The notes beneath the pieces are model-generated. The model was given only the letters and a program-made list of their open reading frames with translations. It did not search any database and was not told where the DNA came from. From Nitzschia sp. pyKryTriq1 (taxonomy: Eukaryota > Bacillariophyta > Bacillariophyceae > Bacillariales > Bacillariaceae): DNA of 64,000 nt. The DNA is taken from positions 1,606,001 through 1,670,000 of the forward strand of contig OY101120.1 of the NCBI GenBank assembly GCA_956465555.1. Direction: 5' to 3'. The translations under genes and the position numbers were made by a program. Positions 1 to 12,600 of the stretch are shown here, one piece after another. Position 1 is the first letter of the stretch, and each line of letters opens with the position of its first letter.

Positions 1-856
1 CGCTGAAAGAGTGACGAAATAATAATGTCTTTTTGTTCCTCTTGACAATCCAATGTAATAGCATGGCTGGGGCATCGTGTCAACGCAGCAGACAGCACAG
101 CGCACAGCAGAACAAGGGAAAGATCGCGTCATAGAAAAAAAGTCAAAAATCATCCGGCATCTATCATCATCTTCTCACATCGATCACAAAAATCCATCAC
201 GGGCTGTCCTCCACCCGTTTATGTCAAGCACGTGTCCGAAATCGACAGAAGAAGCCGTTTTTTGTATGTTTTCGTTCTCTTTTTTTTCCTGCTTAATCGC
301 GCACGTAGAGTTCCTACTGAGACGCCCGTAAGTCACACCGGAGGACCATTCAGGCGCGCGTGGCAGACTTTGTTTCTGTCCACCACAACACCAAGCAAGG
401 GCTGAGATGCCCTACCGGTACACGTACCGCGGTACCTGGTACAGTATTACGTTGATGCTTCCCCTTGATACTACTCTAGAGAGAGGCTGCTACCTGAAGT
501 GCTATCTTCCATTCACCATTAACAACTCTAACAACCGAAAGACAACAGAGAAGTCTAGTAAACTAGTGACAGCCCCGACTCGAAACTAACAAGAGATTGA
601 GGTCGTTATTGCACGCGCAAGTTTACCTTGAACTGGGCGCCAATTTCCGGAGTTTTCAGTGAGTGGCGTCCGTTTCACCCAGGTAGGACCAGGTCCTGGT
701 AGTGTTCTCGTCCTTCCTTGCTTCCTTCTGAGAGAAGAAAGAAGAAAAGAGTCAAAGCTAGCTAGGACGGGCTCTCGGATTTTATTTCGAACAAGCAACT
801 CCAACTGATTACATTCTTTCGCCAGCAGAAGCAACAAAGCAAAGCGAACCACAACA
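1..856. other. intergenic / upstream region
   Basis: No convincing gene. Short open frames at 77-331 and 407-589 have no family resemblance and biased, low-complexity composition. A cluster of GTAC-type palindromes lies near 408-450. The last part is presumably promoter and 5' leader of the gene starting at 857, whose ATG follows an AACA stretch. Confidence 0.6.
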
Positions 857-3800
857 ATGTCATCCAAGAAATCCAACAGCAACAGCAGCAGCAAGTCCAG
901 TACTAGGTCGACGACGTCAAGAACCGTGAATGTGAGTGCCGATGGCGGCCCGGCACGAGCCATGACACCGGAGGCGGCCGCCAGATATTTGCAGCAAGCC
1001 ACGACCAATTCCAACAACCGAGAAGTGAAAATCAGTTTTGGTCCTTCGAGACCACCACCGCCACCACCCCCAACGTCCCATAGTAGGAGCAGTAACCGGA
1101 CAGCAGCAGGATCAGGATCAGCACCGGGTAGGAGTAGTGCGATGAGTTTTGGAAGTCTGGATTTGCAGGCCTTGAAAGAGACAGCGGCCGCGGCAGCCGC
1201 CGCCCAACGAGGGGGTTCACTAGCAGCAGCAGCAGCACCCGATGGGCTTCCGTGTAGCGAAGCGGAAATGAAGGCGCTCATGGGAATGTTTGTGGAAATC
1301 ATGGGCATGAGTATGGATCAGGGAGGAAAACCAGGAAATAATAGCAAGTCGAATCATCATCATCAGCATCACCCGAACGGTGGCAACAACCGAAAGAATG
1401 CCCCGACCAATAATCCCATGTTCATGTTTGGAAACCAGCCACTACCCAATGGATCTAGTACTGCGCCATGGCCGGATCAGGAAAGTTTGGCCGCCGCTAC
1501 AGCTGGCTTTTTTGCAGATGGTGCGTCTTGGGAGGCCATTCGACGTACCTATGGAGCCGTTTATCATGGATCATCAGATGCATATTCAAACGACTATGAT
1601 GATGACGATGATGACGAGAATGAGTCAATTCCAGATTTGGATGATATGTGCAATATGCTGGATCAACAAGCGGGACACCAGGGGGAAAATTCTGCCAAGA
1701 GTGCTATCGCCCCAGGAGACTGGGAATCCTTGGAAAAAGTCGCAGTGGAAGACGCCTTGGAAGCGGAAGAACAGCTGCGCAGGGTCGCCAAGAAACGGGA
1801 AAAAAAGCAACGTCGGAAGCAAAAGCAAAAGGATGAAATAGCAGCCAAGGCCGCAGAAGCCGCCGAAAAGAAACGGGAAAAAACGATTTTGTCGTGGCGA
1901 AGTCGAGTGGTATCAGCCTGTCAATCAGGGGAATTACCTAAATTGGAAGCCTTGTTGCAAGAGTCTCCCTGGAACGGAAAATCCTCCGACGACGGCGAAA
2001 ACATTGAGAAATCTGAGATGCAATCCCATTTGGAATTTTTGTTACCCACTTCGATTGCTAAGAATCGGACTCAGCTGGAACGGGGGGCAGAGACTCGACA
2101 TCGACTGGCCAGCTACATTTTGTCCTTGGAATTAGAGCTCGCCTTTGTACGACTGCGGAATGGGAGAACGGCTCTACATACTGCGTGCTTTCAGGGGGAT
2201 GTCTCTTTTGTCGAATTAGTGCTGGAACATTTAGATAAGTTCCTGGAGGAAAACCGGTCCCGGTCGAATGCACGTGGTACATCGAGGCTTTCAAGAGAGG
2301 ATTTGAATGTGAAGTGCTTAGATTCTGGTTGGACACCCCTCCATTATGCTGCTGTTTCTGGATCCACAGATATGTTGGAGGTCTTGTTGCGAGCGGGTTG
2401 CGATGCCCATACAGTGACTAACGATACACATACTCGGAGAGGCAGGTACGGTAATTACTCTTTGGTTCGTCCAATAATTCTTTCTCCATCCTCTCCTTAC
2501 ACATTCTCACTTCACATCCTTCATTGCAATTCAGCGACGGTTCCGGTGTGACGCCTCGAGAGCTGATAGAGTACATACAGGCAGGAACGTTCGAAAAAGT
2601 TTTAGAATCACATGGTGTGGCACTTCAAGAGGTACAGACTGCCTTCCTTGGAAACCACGACGATCGACGGAATTTCATGCGGATTTTGGAGAAAGCTACG
2701 AAACGACTAAAGGATGTGGAAGCAAATGGATACATTGCGCCCGGTCTTTTAGAAATGACCAACAGCTTTGGGAGCGAAGTTGCAGCAGGAGTCGAGAACG
2801 ATGATCAGGCCGATGTAACAGGTGCCAAAAAGCGAAAGAAGAAGAAGAAGAAAAAGAAGCAGACCGGGAAAGAGTCGGAGGTGTCCGAGGAAACAACCAC
2901 AGTGTCGACTTTGACAGCATCGGTGCCTTTGCCAGCTGCCAAGCAAGAGCCAGCGGAAGATTTCGAGGATCCGCTTGTGACTGCTCTATTGGGTATGGGC
3001 TTTACCAAGGAACAGATATCGGCAGCTGTCAAAGCATGCGGAGGTACTAATCGTGCGACGGCCGATGACCTGGTTACGTGGATTCTCGGACAAGATGCAG
3101 ATGGCATTGCGATGGAAGAAAACACCAGTACTGCTCAAAGTCGGAATTCTGTAGAAGCAAAGGAGAGGACAGTTGTGAAAACCAAGGTGGCGGACGATAC
3201 CAGGCTTGCAGCAGATGAAAATCGACAAAAGCAGGAGGCAGCAAGACGATTGGCAGAGAAAAAGGAAGAGCAAAGACGGAAAAATCGGGAATGGAACAAC
3301 CGAGAGCAAGCACGCCAACAGCAGGAAGTCAAGGCGAAAACAGTTCAAGCTATGGCTCCTCCTGCTTCTCGGCCGCAAGCAGCTATACCTCCAGGTGCAG
3401 GTGCAGCTTTCCCGACAATTCCAGGTGCAGGTGCGGCTGGCCTACAAACTGCCGCAGCTACCTACCATATCGCAAATGCCCCGATTGCACTCAAGGTGAC
3501 GAACCCTGTGCCGGTAAAGGCAATGCCAGTCGCAGGAATAGAAAGAGACTTTCCCGTGCTATCTCAAACTTCCTACCAGGTCCCAATGCATAAGATCCAA
3601 CCAACGCCTGTTGCAGCGGCTCCACAAATGACTTCTCATAATTCGTTCCCTCCTATTGGTGACGACGAACGGACAGTTTCTTCCTTTGGAAGTAACATAG
3701 GTCTATCCGTTTCGTCGGCGCCATTTTTGCCCCCTGGGATGGCGCCTGTACCAGCCATGACCACGGCTTCCTCTTTGGCTCCTCCTGGATTCATGAAGCC

Positions 3801-4554
3801 CGCCCCGCCTGGAATGGGATCTCACCCGCCTCTAGCAGAAGAGGAGATGGAATCCGGTTCTATCCAGAGTGGTGAGATTCGAGCGACAGCGAGAGAATTT
3901 GTTCCCAAGGGTTACACGCCGCCGCCAAGGGCTCAGGCGCGGATCCCAGAGCCTATGGTCAATGTACCTCCCTCGCTCTCGCGAACTTTCGGGCCGGCGT
4001 TGGGCGTACCACTCAGCTCATCACTCCCTGAAGTGACACCGCCGTTTCACGGTGGTGCAATTCCGTTTTCACAAGGTTTCCTTGGAAGTGCCGGGCCTCC
4101 GCCGCCAACAAATCCAGCCCTTCTCGGTGGTGGGCCGATGGCATACGATAGAATTCCACCCGTAACTCCAGTATCCGAAGCTACGTCACCTAGTATCAGC
4201 TCATCGATGGCCGGGCTGCCTGGGCTTGAAGACCCCATGTTGAGCAGCGGACTCGGTCACCTTGGATTCGGCATGGAACAACAACCACAGGCTTCCAATA
4301 CTCCTTCGCTTTTGAGTTCCACATTTACGAACGGACCATCACTCAGAGGGGACTCGATATGGGGAGGCGGAGGGTCGTCGCATCAGACCACTCCCTCAAT
4401 GACCGGATTACCACCAATCAACTTCGGTGTCGACTCTGGTGCTAATTTTAAGGAGGGAGAAGGTGAGGATTCAAGTAACATGCCATTGCCTGGTTCTTGG
4501 GGTGGTCCCAACCTTAGCGGCGGTGGGCTCTCGGGAGGCCAAGGGATTTGGTAG
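857..4554 (+). CDS. ankyrin-repeat and UBA-domain protein, two exons
   Basis: Exons 857-2445 and 2535-4554 join across an 89-base GT-AG intron to give about 1202 residues. The join restores an ankyrin repeat that continues from exon 1 (GWTPLHYAAVSGS) into exon 2 (GVTPRELIEYIQAG). Order: Ser/Ala/Pro/Gly-rich N-terminus; an acidic Asp run near residue 250; a charged coiled segment near 300-345; at least two ankyrin repeats around 430-570; a Lys-rich basic block; a UBA-like domain near 672-715 (LLGMGFTKEQISAAVKACGG); a second charged helix; then a long Pro/Gly/Met-rich disordered tail. Ankyrin repeats bind proteins and UBA domains usually bind ubiquitin, so an adaptor role in ubiquitin signalling is inferred, not shown. 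There is no signal peptide or membrane segment, suggesting cytosol or nucleus. It converges on the kinase gene 80 bases downstream. Confidence 0.85.
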
Positions 4555-4633
4555 TTTTAAGTTGTCGCTACTGCTACGTCGACACTACAACTAGTTCGCA
4601 CAGCAATATTTCGTTTTAAAAAAGGGAGTGATG

Positions 4634-5971
4634 CTATGACGCCCCGAAAAGTGCGAACCGTCTACTCCGTGATAACATAGATCTCGGGAAGAGATTTTCC
4701 TCCGACCCTCTTAGCATCCCATCCAGTATCGTAACGACCTCACCTATCATGGGACGTTCAGTTGGATCAGAGCGCCACATTTGCGGTAACAAGTCTTTAA
4801 TAGGATCTGGCCACGAAGGATCTACCACCAATCCGTGCCCTTGGTTCCAAACGATCTGGCGAAACTGGCGGGGAGCTACACCTCCAAATGGGACCGTCAA
4901 ACTCAGTACTTCATGCATCAAAATCGCCAATGAGTACACATCTGCTGACCAGCCATACGGCAGTCCTTTTCCAACTTCAGTCGCCATATACCTGAGAGTT
5001 CCAGTTTCGGCGGTCAGATAGAACAATCCATCATCTAATGGGTCGTCTTGACTATGGTTCTTGTTGCTGTTCCGGAATCGCATATCGTCAGAGACTTTTT
5101 TGGCAAGTCCAAAATCAAATAGCTTTGGTACATCCAAAGCATCATAACCAACATTGTCAGGCTTTATGTCTCGGTACAATATCTTGTGATTGTGTAAATG
5201 CGCAATGGCGTGGGCAACCTTGGAAATCACCAACAAGCGTTCGACCCACTGATTTCGACGATTCTGGTTATCGAAGGACATGATGGCTTCATAAATCCCA
5301 AGACCTTTCTCGTCTCGCCATCTGACTAAACGTTGGGACAAAGTGGTCCGAATCTGACCAAGTAACAAAAAGGAGGGCTTCTCGGCGTCGTTGTCACTGC
5401 TGATACCATCAGCATCAAATCCTACACCGTATAGCTCGATAATATGGGGGTGATAGAAAGTAGATGCATTCGATGATGCCACTCCACGGGCGTCCAGGCT
5501 ACTTTTTGACGGGCTCATCACCAGCAGCTCCAAAAGAATTTCCATTTCTCGTTGGAGATCTTCCCGAGCGATCTGTAGCTGACTCGAGGATAGCTCGCCT
5601 GCTTCTCGGACTCTTTTCAGAGCTAATTTCGGCGCTGGCTCGGCTTCAGGATCGTCGATTTCTTTCGGAGGCTTGGTGGGCTTGCCGTAAATGGCGAGCT
5701 GGGCAGATTCGTGTCGCGAAGGCTTCTTGCCACCACCACGGCTACGGACTTGATGAAAGCGATGTGCCAACTGCTGGCGCTTGAAATCGTCATCCAGTGG
5801 TGTCCCCTCACTACGACTACTATTACTATTACTACCAGTAGTAGCGGACGGAAGGAGCACAATATCCTCGACCTTCAAGACGCGACAGTACGCTCCCGAA
5901 CCCAAGAGTTTCCCGCACTCGATCTCGCCATCCCGAAAATGTGGTATCATCATCGTCATCATCGGCTGCAT
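4634..5971 (-). CDS. Ser/Thr protein kinase
   Basis: Single-exon gene of 445 residues from the first in-frame ATG at 5971; the frame stays open to 6007 but without an ATG. A full kinase core is visible: glycine loop GKLLGSGAYCRV near residue 20-31, the ALKRV lysine, catalytic loop YRDIKPDN near 265 (Tyr replaces the usual His of HRD), DFG in KLFDFGLAKK near 285, activation segment GTLRYMATEV where ATE replaces APE, and the DVYS element of helix F. All residues needed for catalysis are present, so it should be active. An insert of about 70 residues, rich in Ser/Arg/Lys, lies between the glycine loop and the lysine. The short N- and C-termini carry no extra domain, so substrate and subfamily cannot be named. 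A tyrosine-kinase-like (TKL) affinity is possible. Confidence 0.92.
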   Translation of the reverse strand: MQPMMTMMIPHFRDGEIECGKLLGSGAYCRVLKVEDIVLLPSATTGSNSNSSRSEGTPLDDDFKRQQLAHRFHQVRSRGGGKKPSRHESAQLAIYGKPTKPPKEIDDPEAEPAPKLALKRVREAGELSSSQLQIAREDLQREMEILLELLVMSPSKSSLDARGVASSNASTFYHPHIIELYGVGFDADGISSDNDAEKPSFLLLGQIRTTLSQRLVRWRDEKGLGIYEAIMSFDNQNRRNQWVERLLVISKVAHAIAHLHNHKILYRDIKPDNVGYDALDVPKLFDFGLAKKVSDDMRFRNSNKNHSQDDPLDDGLFYLTAETGTLRYMATEVGKGLPYGWSADVYSLAILMHEVLSLTVPFGGVAPRQFRQIVWNQGHGLVVDPSWPDPIKDLLPQMWRSDPTERPMIGEVVTILDGMLRGSEENLFPRSMLSRSRRFALFGAS

Positions 5972-6179
5972 TTCATTTCTTGGTTTGTACTCGTTTGCAA
6001 TAGACAATAGATCAATACATACTACTGACTGACTTGGTTAAAAAGAGAGTACGAGGAGTAGAGGTGCGATGCATAAAAGGCACAAAGGCATCGGAAATCC
6101 GAATGCCCTCTCGTCAAATAATAATGCCGTTAGTCCTCATGCTGTGAAATGCTAGTAGCCTTGTAGTCGTGTGAATCGT

Positions 6180-6717
6180 TTGAGTGCATCATGCTGGCGC
6201 AGGCGCCAACAAACCCTCAACTCCTCGGACACTGTAGACCGATGTTATAGTAGTGTTGGTGAAATAATTCGTTGGCCTATGCCCCTGATCGATTTCGATC
6301 TGCGTAGCAAGATCGTCCTCTCTCGGGGATACCCTTGGGTACATCTCCTTGCCTCGTCCTTGTCAAGGTGTGAAGGGATGGCGGGCGGCCATTGAACTAG
6401 AAATCCAGCCTCATCTCGTCGCCTTGGTTGTTCGCGTCGGTTCCTGAAAGGTCGACCATGTCCTCTGCAAGGTTGCTTGTGAGTTCGATGATCTGGGGTC
6501 TGATGTACGCCATGAATGCGTTGGATCTCCACCGCCCCAAAATCATGATCTTCATTTCTGAGTAGTTCCGTTGGCTAAGTGCTAGGGCCATGGCGGCGCC
6601 TGACCGTAGCGACTTGTTTCCAATTTCTTCAGGGTCGAACCCGAATGTCTTCTTTCCGCCATGTAGTCGGCAGAGATCTCGGATCGATTCCAGCACAATC
6701 TGGCTCGTGATCCTCAA
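6180..6717 (-). mobile_element. tyrosine-recombinase element relic (copy A)
   Basis: An open frame on the minus strand (6397-6717, about 106 residues) reads like the C-terminal half of a tyrosine recombinase: HGGKKTFGFDPEEIG, then SLRSGAAMALA, then MILGRWRSNAFMAYIRPQ, matching the R...HxxR...GRW...Y spacing of diatom recombinase elements, though the expected His before LRSG is Lys/Ser here. The N-terminal half is missing. After the stop, about 190 bases of tail continue to a perfect GC hairpin (GGCGC-AG-GCGCC, 6196-6207). The same tail recurs at 38.5-38.9 kb and 60.3-60.6 kb, so this is a dispersed element. Exact boundaries and element class (DIRS-like or Crypton-like) are not visible. Confidence 0.65.
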
Positions 6718-7066
6718 CCGGTTTGGGACGGTCCCGATTGTAATCTAGAAATCCGAAGTTGGGAGTTGCGATACCGAAGTTGACTCGATGATCTTATGAG
6801 ATCCATCGGTCGTCTCTCTTGGTATCGGTTTCAGGTTTGGGTGTTCGTTCGACTTCTTGTCTGTCCTTCGTTCGTTGAGGGTAGCCAAGTGCTTTCTTTG
6901 CGTGCTTCGTGCTTTTTCATTATTTTTTGTTTGTCTCTCGCATTTCCGCCTCCTCATTTCACTGTTCAACAATTACTTGATCATCCATCACGCTCTGTTG
7001 CATCGTCCTCTCTGGAGCTACCAGGTACTCTAGTAGTACGGTATTGATTGATACTTTACGACGAGG
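6718..7066. other. intergenic
   Basis: No gene supported. The sequence is T-rich towards 6900-6950 and probably holds the promoter of the gene starting at 7067; a short CTAGTAGTACGG stretch sits near 7029. Confidence 0.5.
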
Positions 7067-8313
7067 ATGAAATCGGTGGGTCTCAACAAGGGTTTTGGCG
7101 CAGTCTCCTCGGAGCATCAGCAGGAAGGCAGCAATAAAAAGAACAACACGAGCAAACGAGATCGTCTGAGCAAGACTTGGATTTTCATCGTTCGGGAAGC
7201 AAAAGCTGTTTCAATATGGTCCCTATTATCTATGGTCTTGAGGGTTCTCTTGATATTACTTGGTATGATGAGTACGAGTACCGGTACGAACAAAGATAAA
7301 GATTCTTCGAGCATCAGGTGGCTGAATGATGATTCTTCGTTGTTGGGTATTTGGAAAGAGGTGGCGACGACCACTGGTGTCCTAGCTGGATGGATCTTGC
7401 AACTGGCACCGTCCAAAGCTCGATTATTGCAAGCTCCAGGCTTCATTTTTGCTAATCCATGGTACGTACGCAGTCCAGTCAATGTTCTCTTCATTTTTCT
7501 CTGGGGATTCCAATCATTTTAATTGCCAATCATTGCTTCCCTCCAATGCTAGGCTTCTTCTTTGGGTACGAGACAAGACTGGAGTCGTTCCCAATCTTCC
7601 GATACGGGCGTGTGAATATGCCATGGGTCGTATAAGGTGCGTTCACTTGTAAGGATTTGTTTTCTAGAAGGAGCTTGGTCGTGGTGGAAGATTGGAGAAT
7701 TTTTCCCTCTCACATTTTGGTTGTGCATTGATTGATTCATTCGCTCATCAGCCTGCTGGAGTTGGGGACCCTTCTCCCGATCCATGTTGTAATGGTAGTT
7801 TCGACGTCGGTATTTCTTAATCGCATACTACCCGCAACTCTCATTCAAATGGCATTGGAACCAATTGAATATTCAGATGGAGACAATCCATGGGTCGTGG
7901 TAAGGAAATGATGCGGGATGAGGGTGGTTGTGAAATCCGATTATTATTGGAGTCCTAACTTATTTCTTACTGTGTTCTTTCAATTCATCTATCTTTAGGA
8001 TTTTAGCCGAGAGGTCGTGGCTTCATCCGCTTTCACGGTCGCATTGCTTGTTTTACCGGCGCTCCTTCAGCTGAACTACATTCCGAGATGGATCTTTGCG
8101 TTTGCAATGTATCCTCTGTTGAACTTTTCGGTGGACGGACGTGGAACGGCTAGTGTATTTTCGCCGAATGTACTACTTGCGTTGAGTATTTTGGGATATA
8201 GACCACTGCCTTCCTTTTGGCGTTTGTTGGGACCATTGTTTGGGGGATTGGTGGGCGGACGAGTAATGAAGTTATACTTTCCTGACCGAGAAAGAGTCGG
8301 GGCAGCTAGCTAG
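7067..8313 (+). CDS. aquaporin-like membrane protein, four exons (tentative family)
   Basis: I join exons 7067-7461, 7553-7636, 7752-7899 and 7999-8313, all with GT-AG introns and matching phases, to give 313 residues. Several hydrophobic segments are visible: WSLLSMVLRVLLILLGM, TTGVLAGWILQLA, GTLLPIHVVMVVSTSVFL, SSAFTVALLVLPALLQL and RWIFAFAMYPLLNF. The late segment GRGTASVFSPNVLLAL followed by WRLLGPLFGGLVGG resembles the second half of major intrinsic proteins, where an Asn-Pro motif is followed by a LGP-GG helix. The canonical NPA boxes are not clear: ANPW stands near the first position and SPN near the second. If it is an aquaporin, it is a divergent one with altered pore selectivity. 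Exon 2 is the least certain. The length fits the family. Confidence 0.6.
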
Positions 8314-8936
8314 CGAATTTCCACTGGGAAAGAAGTTCACCCTGCACTATAGAATAACATGGTCCAGGGAATGTTGTAAAATACTGTGCTTTGGGGTTTT
8401 CTGTTCTTGCTCCCCCTACTCCCTGTTCCGCACTGACTGTATAACTGGTGCCTACTTTGTTCTAGCTGAAGAGAGAGAGAGAGAGAACTGCTGCTACCTG
8501 TACTAGCTGCAGGAAATTTTGCTATCACCTTTAGAGTACTCTCTGCTGCTGGCGTAGAGACTAGAGTATGAAGTAGTAGAGACTGGAGAGAGAACTATTT
8601 TGATGAACCGGATCGCACGTCGGTCGTCCGGTCTTCGGAAGTACTCGTATCGGTACCGGTACTGGTACAGCAAGTACGGTACTGGTACTGTAGAAGTGCT
8701 TCGTACCGGTATGTCCGTATGTGTGTCGCATCACGCGCGAGCCCTCCTGCCGGTTTTGACATCATCTCGCTCGGAACATCGAAACACAATCGACCAAACG
8801 CAGAACGCAGAACAACGCGAACGACCATGGTCGAGAATAGAGAGGGAAATTCCTACAATATTGTGTTGAACTTCGTACATCGACACTCGGTACTAATAAA
8901 TCTAGCTAGCCATCTAGTCTCTAGCAAGAATTGAAA
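8314..8936. other. intergenic with palindrome cluster
   Basis: No gene supported. It holds a GA run (about 8468-8485) and a dense cluster of GTAC/ACCGGTACC palindromes at 8635-8712, about 230-300 bases upstream of the next start codon. Confidence 0.6.
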
Positions 8937-9502
8937 ATGGACGACTACCCAGCCGGCGACCCGATTCCGGATCCCAGTGTATTCGAAACCCAGCACCATG
9001 AGCTCGTCGACTTCCTGACAAATAGTCGCGAAATGAGGCGGACGGCAAAGTCCAGTTTGAAGCAGGCAGCTTACGCCGGAGGTGAGTGCTTTTCGTTCTT
9101 TTCGTCTACTTGTGGTGGATCGCATCTTGGTTCTCCTTTCTCGCTCACTCGTTACTTTGCAACCATGTCGGTTGTGGCTTCTTTGTTTCTGAAGGTGGAG
9201 CAATGGCTGGCGGGTTTCTGCTGGGTCCGGTCGGAGGCATGGTTGGGGGCATCTTTGGAAGTATCATTGGTTTTATTCAGTCTGATAACTACGATGGAGC
9301 ACTGTTGGCGATTTGCAAGCTGGATGATGGGCAGAAGAAGATTCTCATGACACGGGTGGGTCAAATTCTTATTGCCTCCGGTGCAACCGCTCAGCAACTG
9401 TATTCACCAGATGCCTTCCGAGACACACTAGTTAGCTTGGCTTCGCAGCCAAGCGTTCGGGAAGAGTTATGGAATGCCTGCGTTCAGTCTCTTCAAACAT
9501 AG
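8937..9502 (+). CDS. C19orf12-family protein, two exons
   Basis: Exons 8937-9081 and 9195-9502 join to 150 residues; the intron has a strong GTGAGT donor. The start is the first ATG of the frame. After a polar N-terminus of about 45 residues comes a Gly/Ala-rich hydrophobic hairpin (AGGFLLGPVGGMVGG...GSIIGFI) and then an amphipathic helical C-terminus (LDDGQKKILMTRVGQIL...). Order, length and the glycine-zipper hairpin match human C19orf12, a protein of mitochondria-associated and ER membranes linked to lipid homeostasis. The family match is from recognition of the pattern, not from a search. It converges on the RME-8 gene 120 bases away. Confidence 0.75.
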
Positions 9503-9621
9503 CTGGCACTGGGGGTGTTCTTCTAAGTAGTGGCTTGTAGGTTATCGGAGTAGTTATTAGTATACTACAAGCAGTTTTTACTTTTACTAGAGAAGTCTAT
9601 AATAGATCAGTGTCATTCATC

Positions 9622-12600
9622 TTATCCCTGGGTGAGCAGTTTCTTAGCTTCTCCGTTTCCACCATCGGTCAAAAAGTAATCAGCTCTCTGTTCTGGACCT
9701 GTAATGAACAGGGAGTGGTCTTGCGTCTTGTATTTCTTCCATTTGGGGTTTTCATCCAAAATCTGATGAAACTTCATTCCATACCCTGGATCCTGCGTCA
9801 ATAATTTCAGCAGTTCCACACCGTGAACTTTGGCTGCCGCGGGATCCTTGACCTGCTGAAGCTTGGGGTTTTCCAAAACACTATCGAGGATGAAATTTGG
9901 AAAATCGCATAGAATTGCGGACTGCAGCAATGGCACACGACCATCCGCTGACCCGCGGGCTCCAGCGACCGTCTTCATTTTCCACTCGGCTTCCTCTTGA
10001 GGACTCAAGGCTGCACGAGCGTCTATCCCAGTACCCTCAGTGTGTTGGGAGCTTTGCACTGAAACATGTTGCTCGCTGGGGGGTATCGCACCGTGCGTCA
10101 CAGGCATTGCGCCTCCCTGCCCAATATTGTCAGAGACCGGGGTTTGCAACGATTGCTGTTGCGGTTGCTGCGTGCTACCGGGGGCTAACCCGTTCCCACC
10201 GGTTAAATTACTTCCAGGAGGTGCTTGCGTAGACAGAGGGGTATTCTGGAATGTCGGCTGTTGAGGTGCGGGTGAATTCTGCGTCTGAAATTGCTGCTGG
10301 ACATACTGGTGACGTTGCTGTTCCTGGGGTTCCTGTGGCATGGGGATACCCATGTTGGTGGACGATTGTTGTTGTTGGTAGTGTTGCTGCTGCTGCTGCT
10401 GCTGCAGTTGTTGCTGCTGGAATGTCCTTTGTTCCGGCTGTTGTCGTTGTGACATGTATTGCTGCTGCTGCTCCTGTTGCATGTGGGATGTGGTCGTTGG
10501 TACCATTCTTGGTTGTTGGAAGCGCTGCTGAGTGGTCGCATGGACGTCTACTGGCGTGGCGGTACCAGTTGGGCGGCCATACGCTGACGTCGGCTGTTGC
10601 CACCCCTGAGTTTGATTGGAATTCACTGTATTTCTCGGGGTAGTAGCAGCTGCTGCTGGTGGGTGCACAAAGGGTTGGTTCCAGTTTTGGGGCTGAGCAT
10701 TCTGGGGTTGGTAGGGCGCAGAAGAAATGTGTGGCTGTTGCTGATAGCTTGGAGCTGGTGAATGAGAATGTTGCACCTGACCTGCGTAGACTTGTTGTTG
10801 GTACTGGCCTTGAGATGGGTTATTGTATTGGTAGCCAGAAGCTTGCCCTTGGGGACCGCCAAGCCCGTACACACTTCCGTGGGCATTTGAAAAGCTTTGT
10901 TGCGAATATGGCATGTTGTTTGATTGATTTGAGTAGCTCTGCCCGTAAGCGCTCGGTATTTGCGGCTGGGTTTGAAAGGGTGTCATCGGTTGGGCGGTTA
11001 ATGCTGATTGCATGGGATGGTTCGGGGCTGTTCCGCTATTCATAGCAGCTGGAGGATCAAACGACGATGGCATAGCCAGGGGGTCGTCCATCGGGTTGCC
11101 CCGTGAAACGCGATTACGGGAAACCGGCCCTTCACCGGGGGCAGGGGACGGTGCCATCGCATAGGCTCCATGCTGGAACCCACCGATACCATTGTTCGCA
11201 CTTTTCACATCACCCAACGCATCAGCGAACAGCTTTTTCATCATTTCCAACATAAAAGCAACATCTTTGTGTAAACCCCCAGCTTCGATTGCACGCATAG
11301 TTGAGGGGACGATTCCATTCGATCGATCATTCTTTCCGGAAAGTATGAGATTTTCCACGTTCGATCGACAATTCACTGACACATGGAGGATGCGCATAAT
11401 ACTAAGGAGGGGGGTCCCGTGGAGCTCCTTCGTGAGAACTTCGTCGAGAAGCGACAGACACCGGCCCATGTATCCCCAATGCGATAGCTTGTCACAAAGA
11501 TTTGAGCGAACCTTGCAAATGTAAACGCTGGCGTTTGTGACCGACTGGAGAGTGCCGCCTCCTGTAGTCGTCAATGCAGTGCTCTGGCTTTCGGCGACCG
11601 CATGGTCATTATTCGTACACGACGTAAGCTCGTGACTCCATCTCTGCATCAACATTTCGAGGAATCGTGTAGGATCCCGAATGTTATAGGTGGGCTCTTT
11701 CAAGAACCTAGAGACATAAACTCCCCCGATAAATAACTCGTCATCGAGTGTCTGATATTTCACACGGATACTAGGGTCCAAGACGTACGATTCGTTTCCG
11801 GCACCGGTTTGACATCGCTCGTCGATGCAAGTATCGAGTAAATGACCAACAACACGTCGTAGCTCGGTTCGCATCGAGCTTTCCCAAATCAGTTCGGGTG
11901 TGTCACTTTCTCCGTCGAATAGGTTCAACATCTTGTCAGCGCCCTCTTCTTTCAAGACGACAACGAGTGTACTGGGTAAAAATCGTTGAAGCAATGGAGC
12001 TAAACAAGAGAGGAAAACGAGTTAGCTCCGCCAGATTTTGCATTTGCATAAATAGGAACCGTTCACTCACCAATAATGGGTCCAGTCTTGGGATCCCAGA
12101 GAAGCCGTGATAGGGTCTTGGCCGACCCAGTACGAGCAATCCAAACCTTGGTAAATCCACTGTAGCCAACAAGGATCCCCAGCAATTCCATCCAAGCAGT
12201 TGATTCAACAATCTTCGCTGCAACCGACGAAGATGAAGAAAGCGATTCCAACAACATCCAGCCTCGCTGTTTGCGGAGCATCTCGCTTTGGTCGCCATGA
12301 GCGACAGACTCTTTTTCTGGTTGTTCTTGTGCGTCTGGCCTCTCAAGTACCCACAGCAACCGCCAAAGGGCACCCTGCTCCGCCACGGCATCAGCAAAAT
12401 GTTGCTTCGGACTCAATGTAGCCAGAATATCGCACCCGATCTCGAAAGCCTGCTCAATGTGTTAGTGCATTCAAGTGATGCTTAGAAGACAATTTACTAG
12501 GGCCCCTTACCTCTGATTCCTGCGGTAATTCCAGTAGCGACAAGAGGATAGGCGTTGCGCCGGCGTCAAAGTTGCAGAGCACATCATCGATGAGGCCATC

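Noticed and set aside
586-1308. 240-residue minus-strand frame
   Set aside because: Antisense shadow of the ankyrin/UBA gene; low-complexity Leu/Ala composition.
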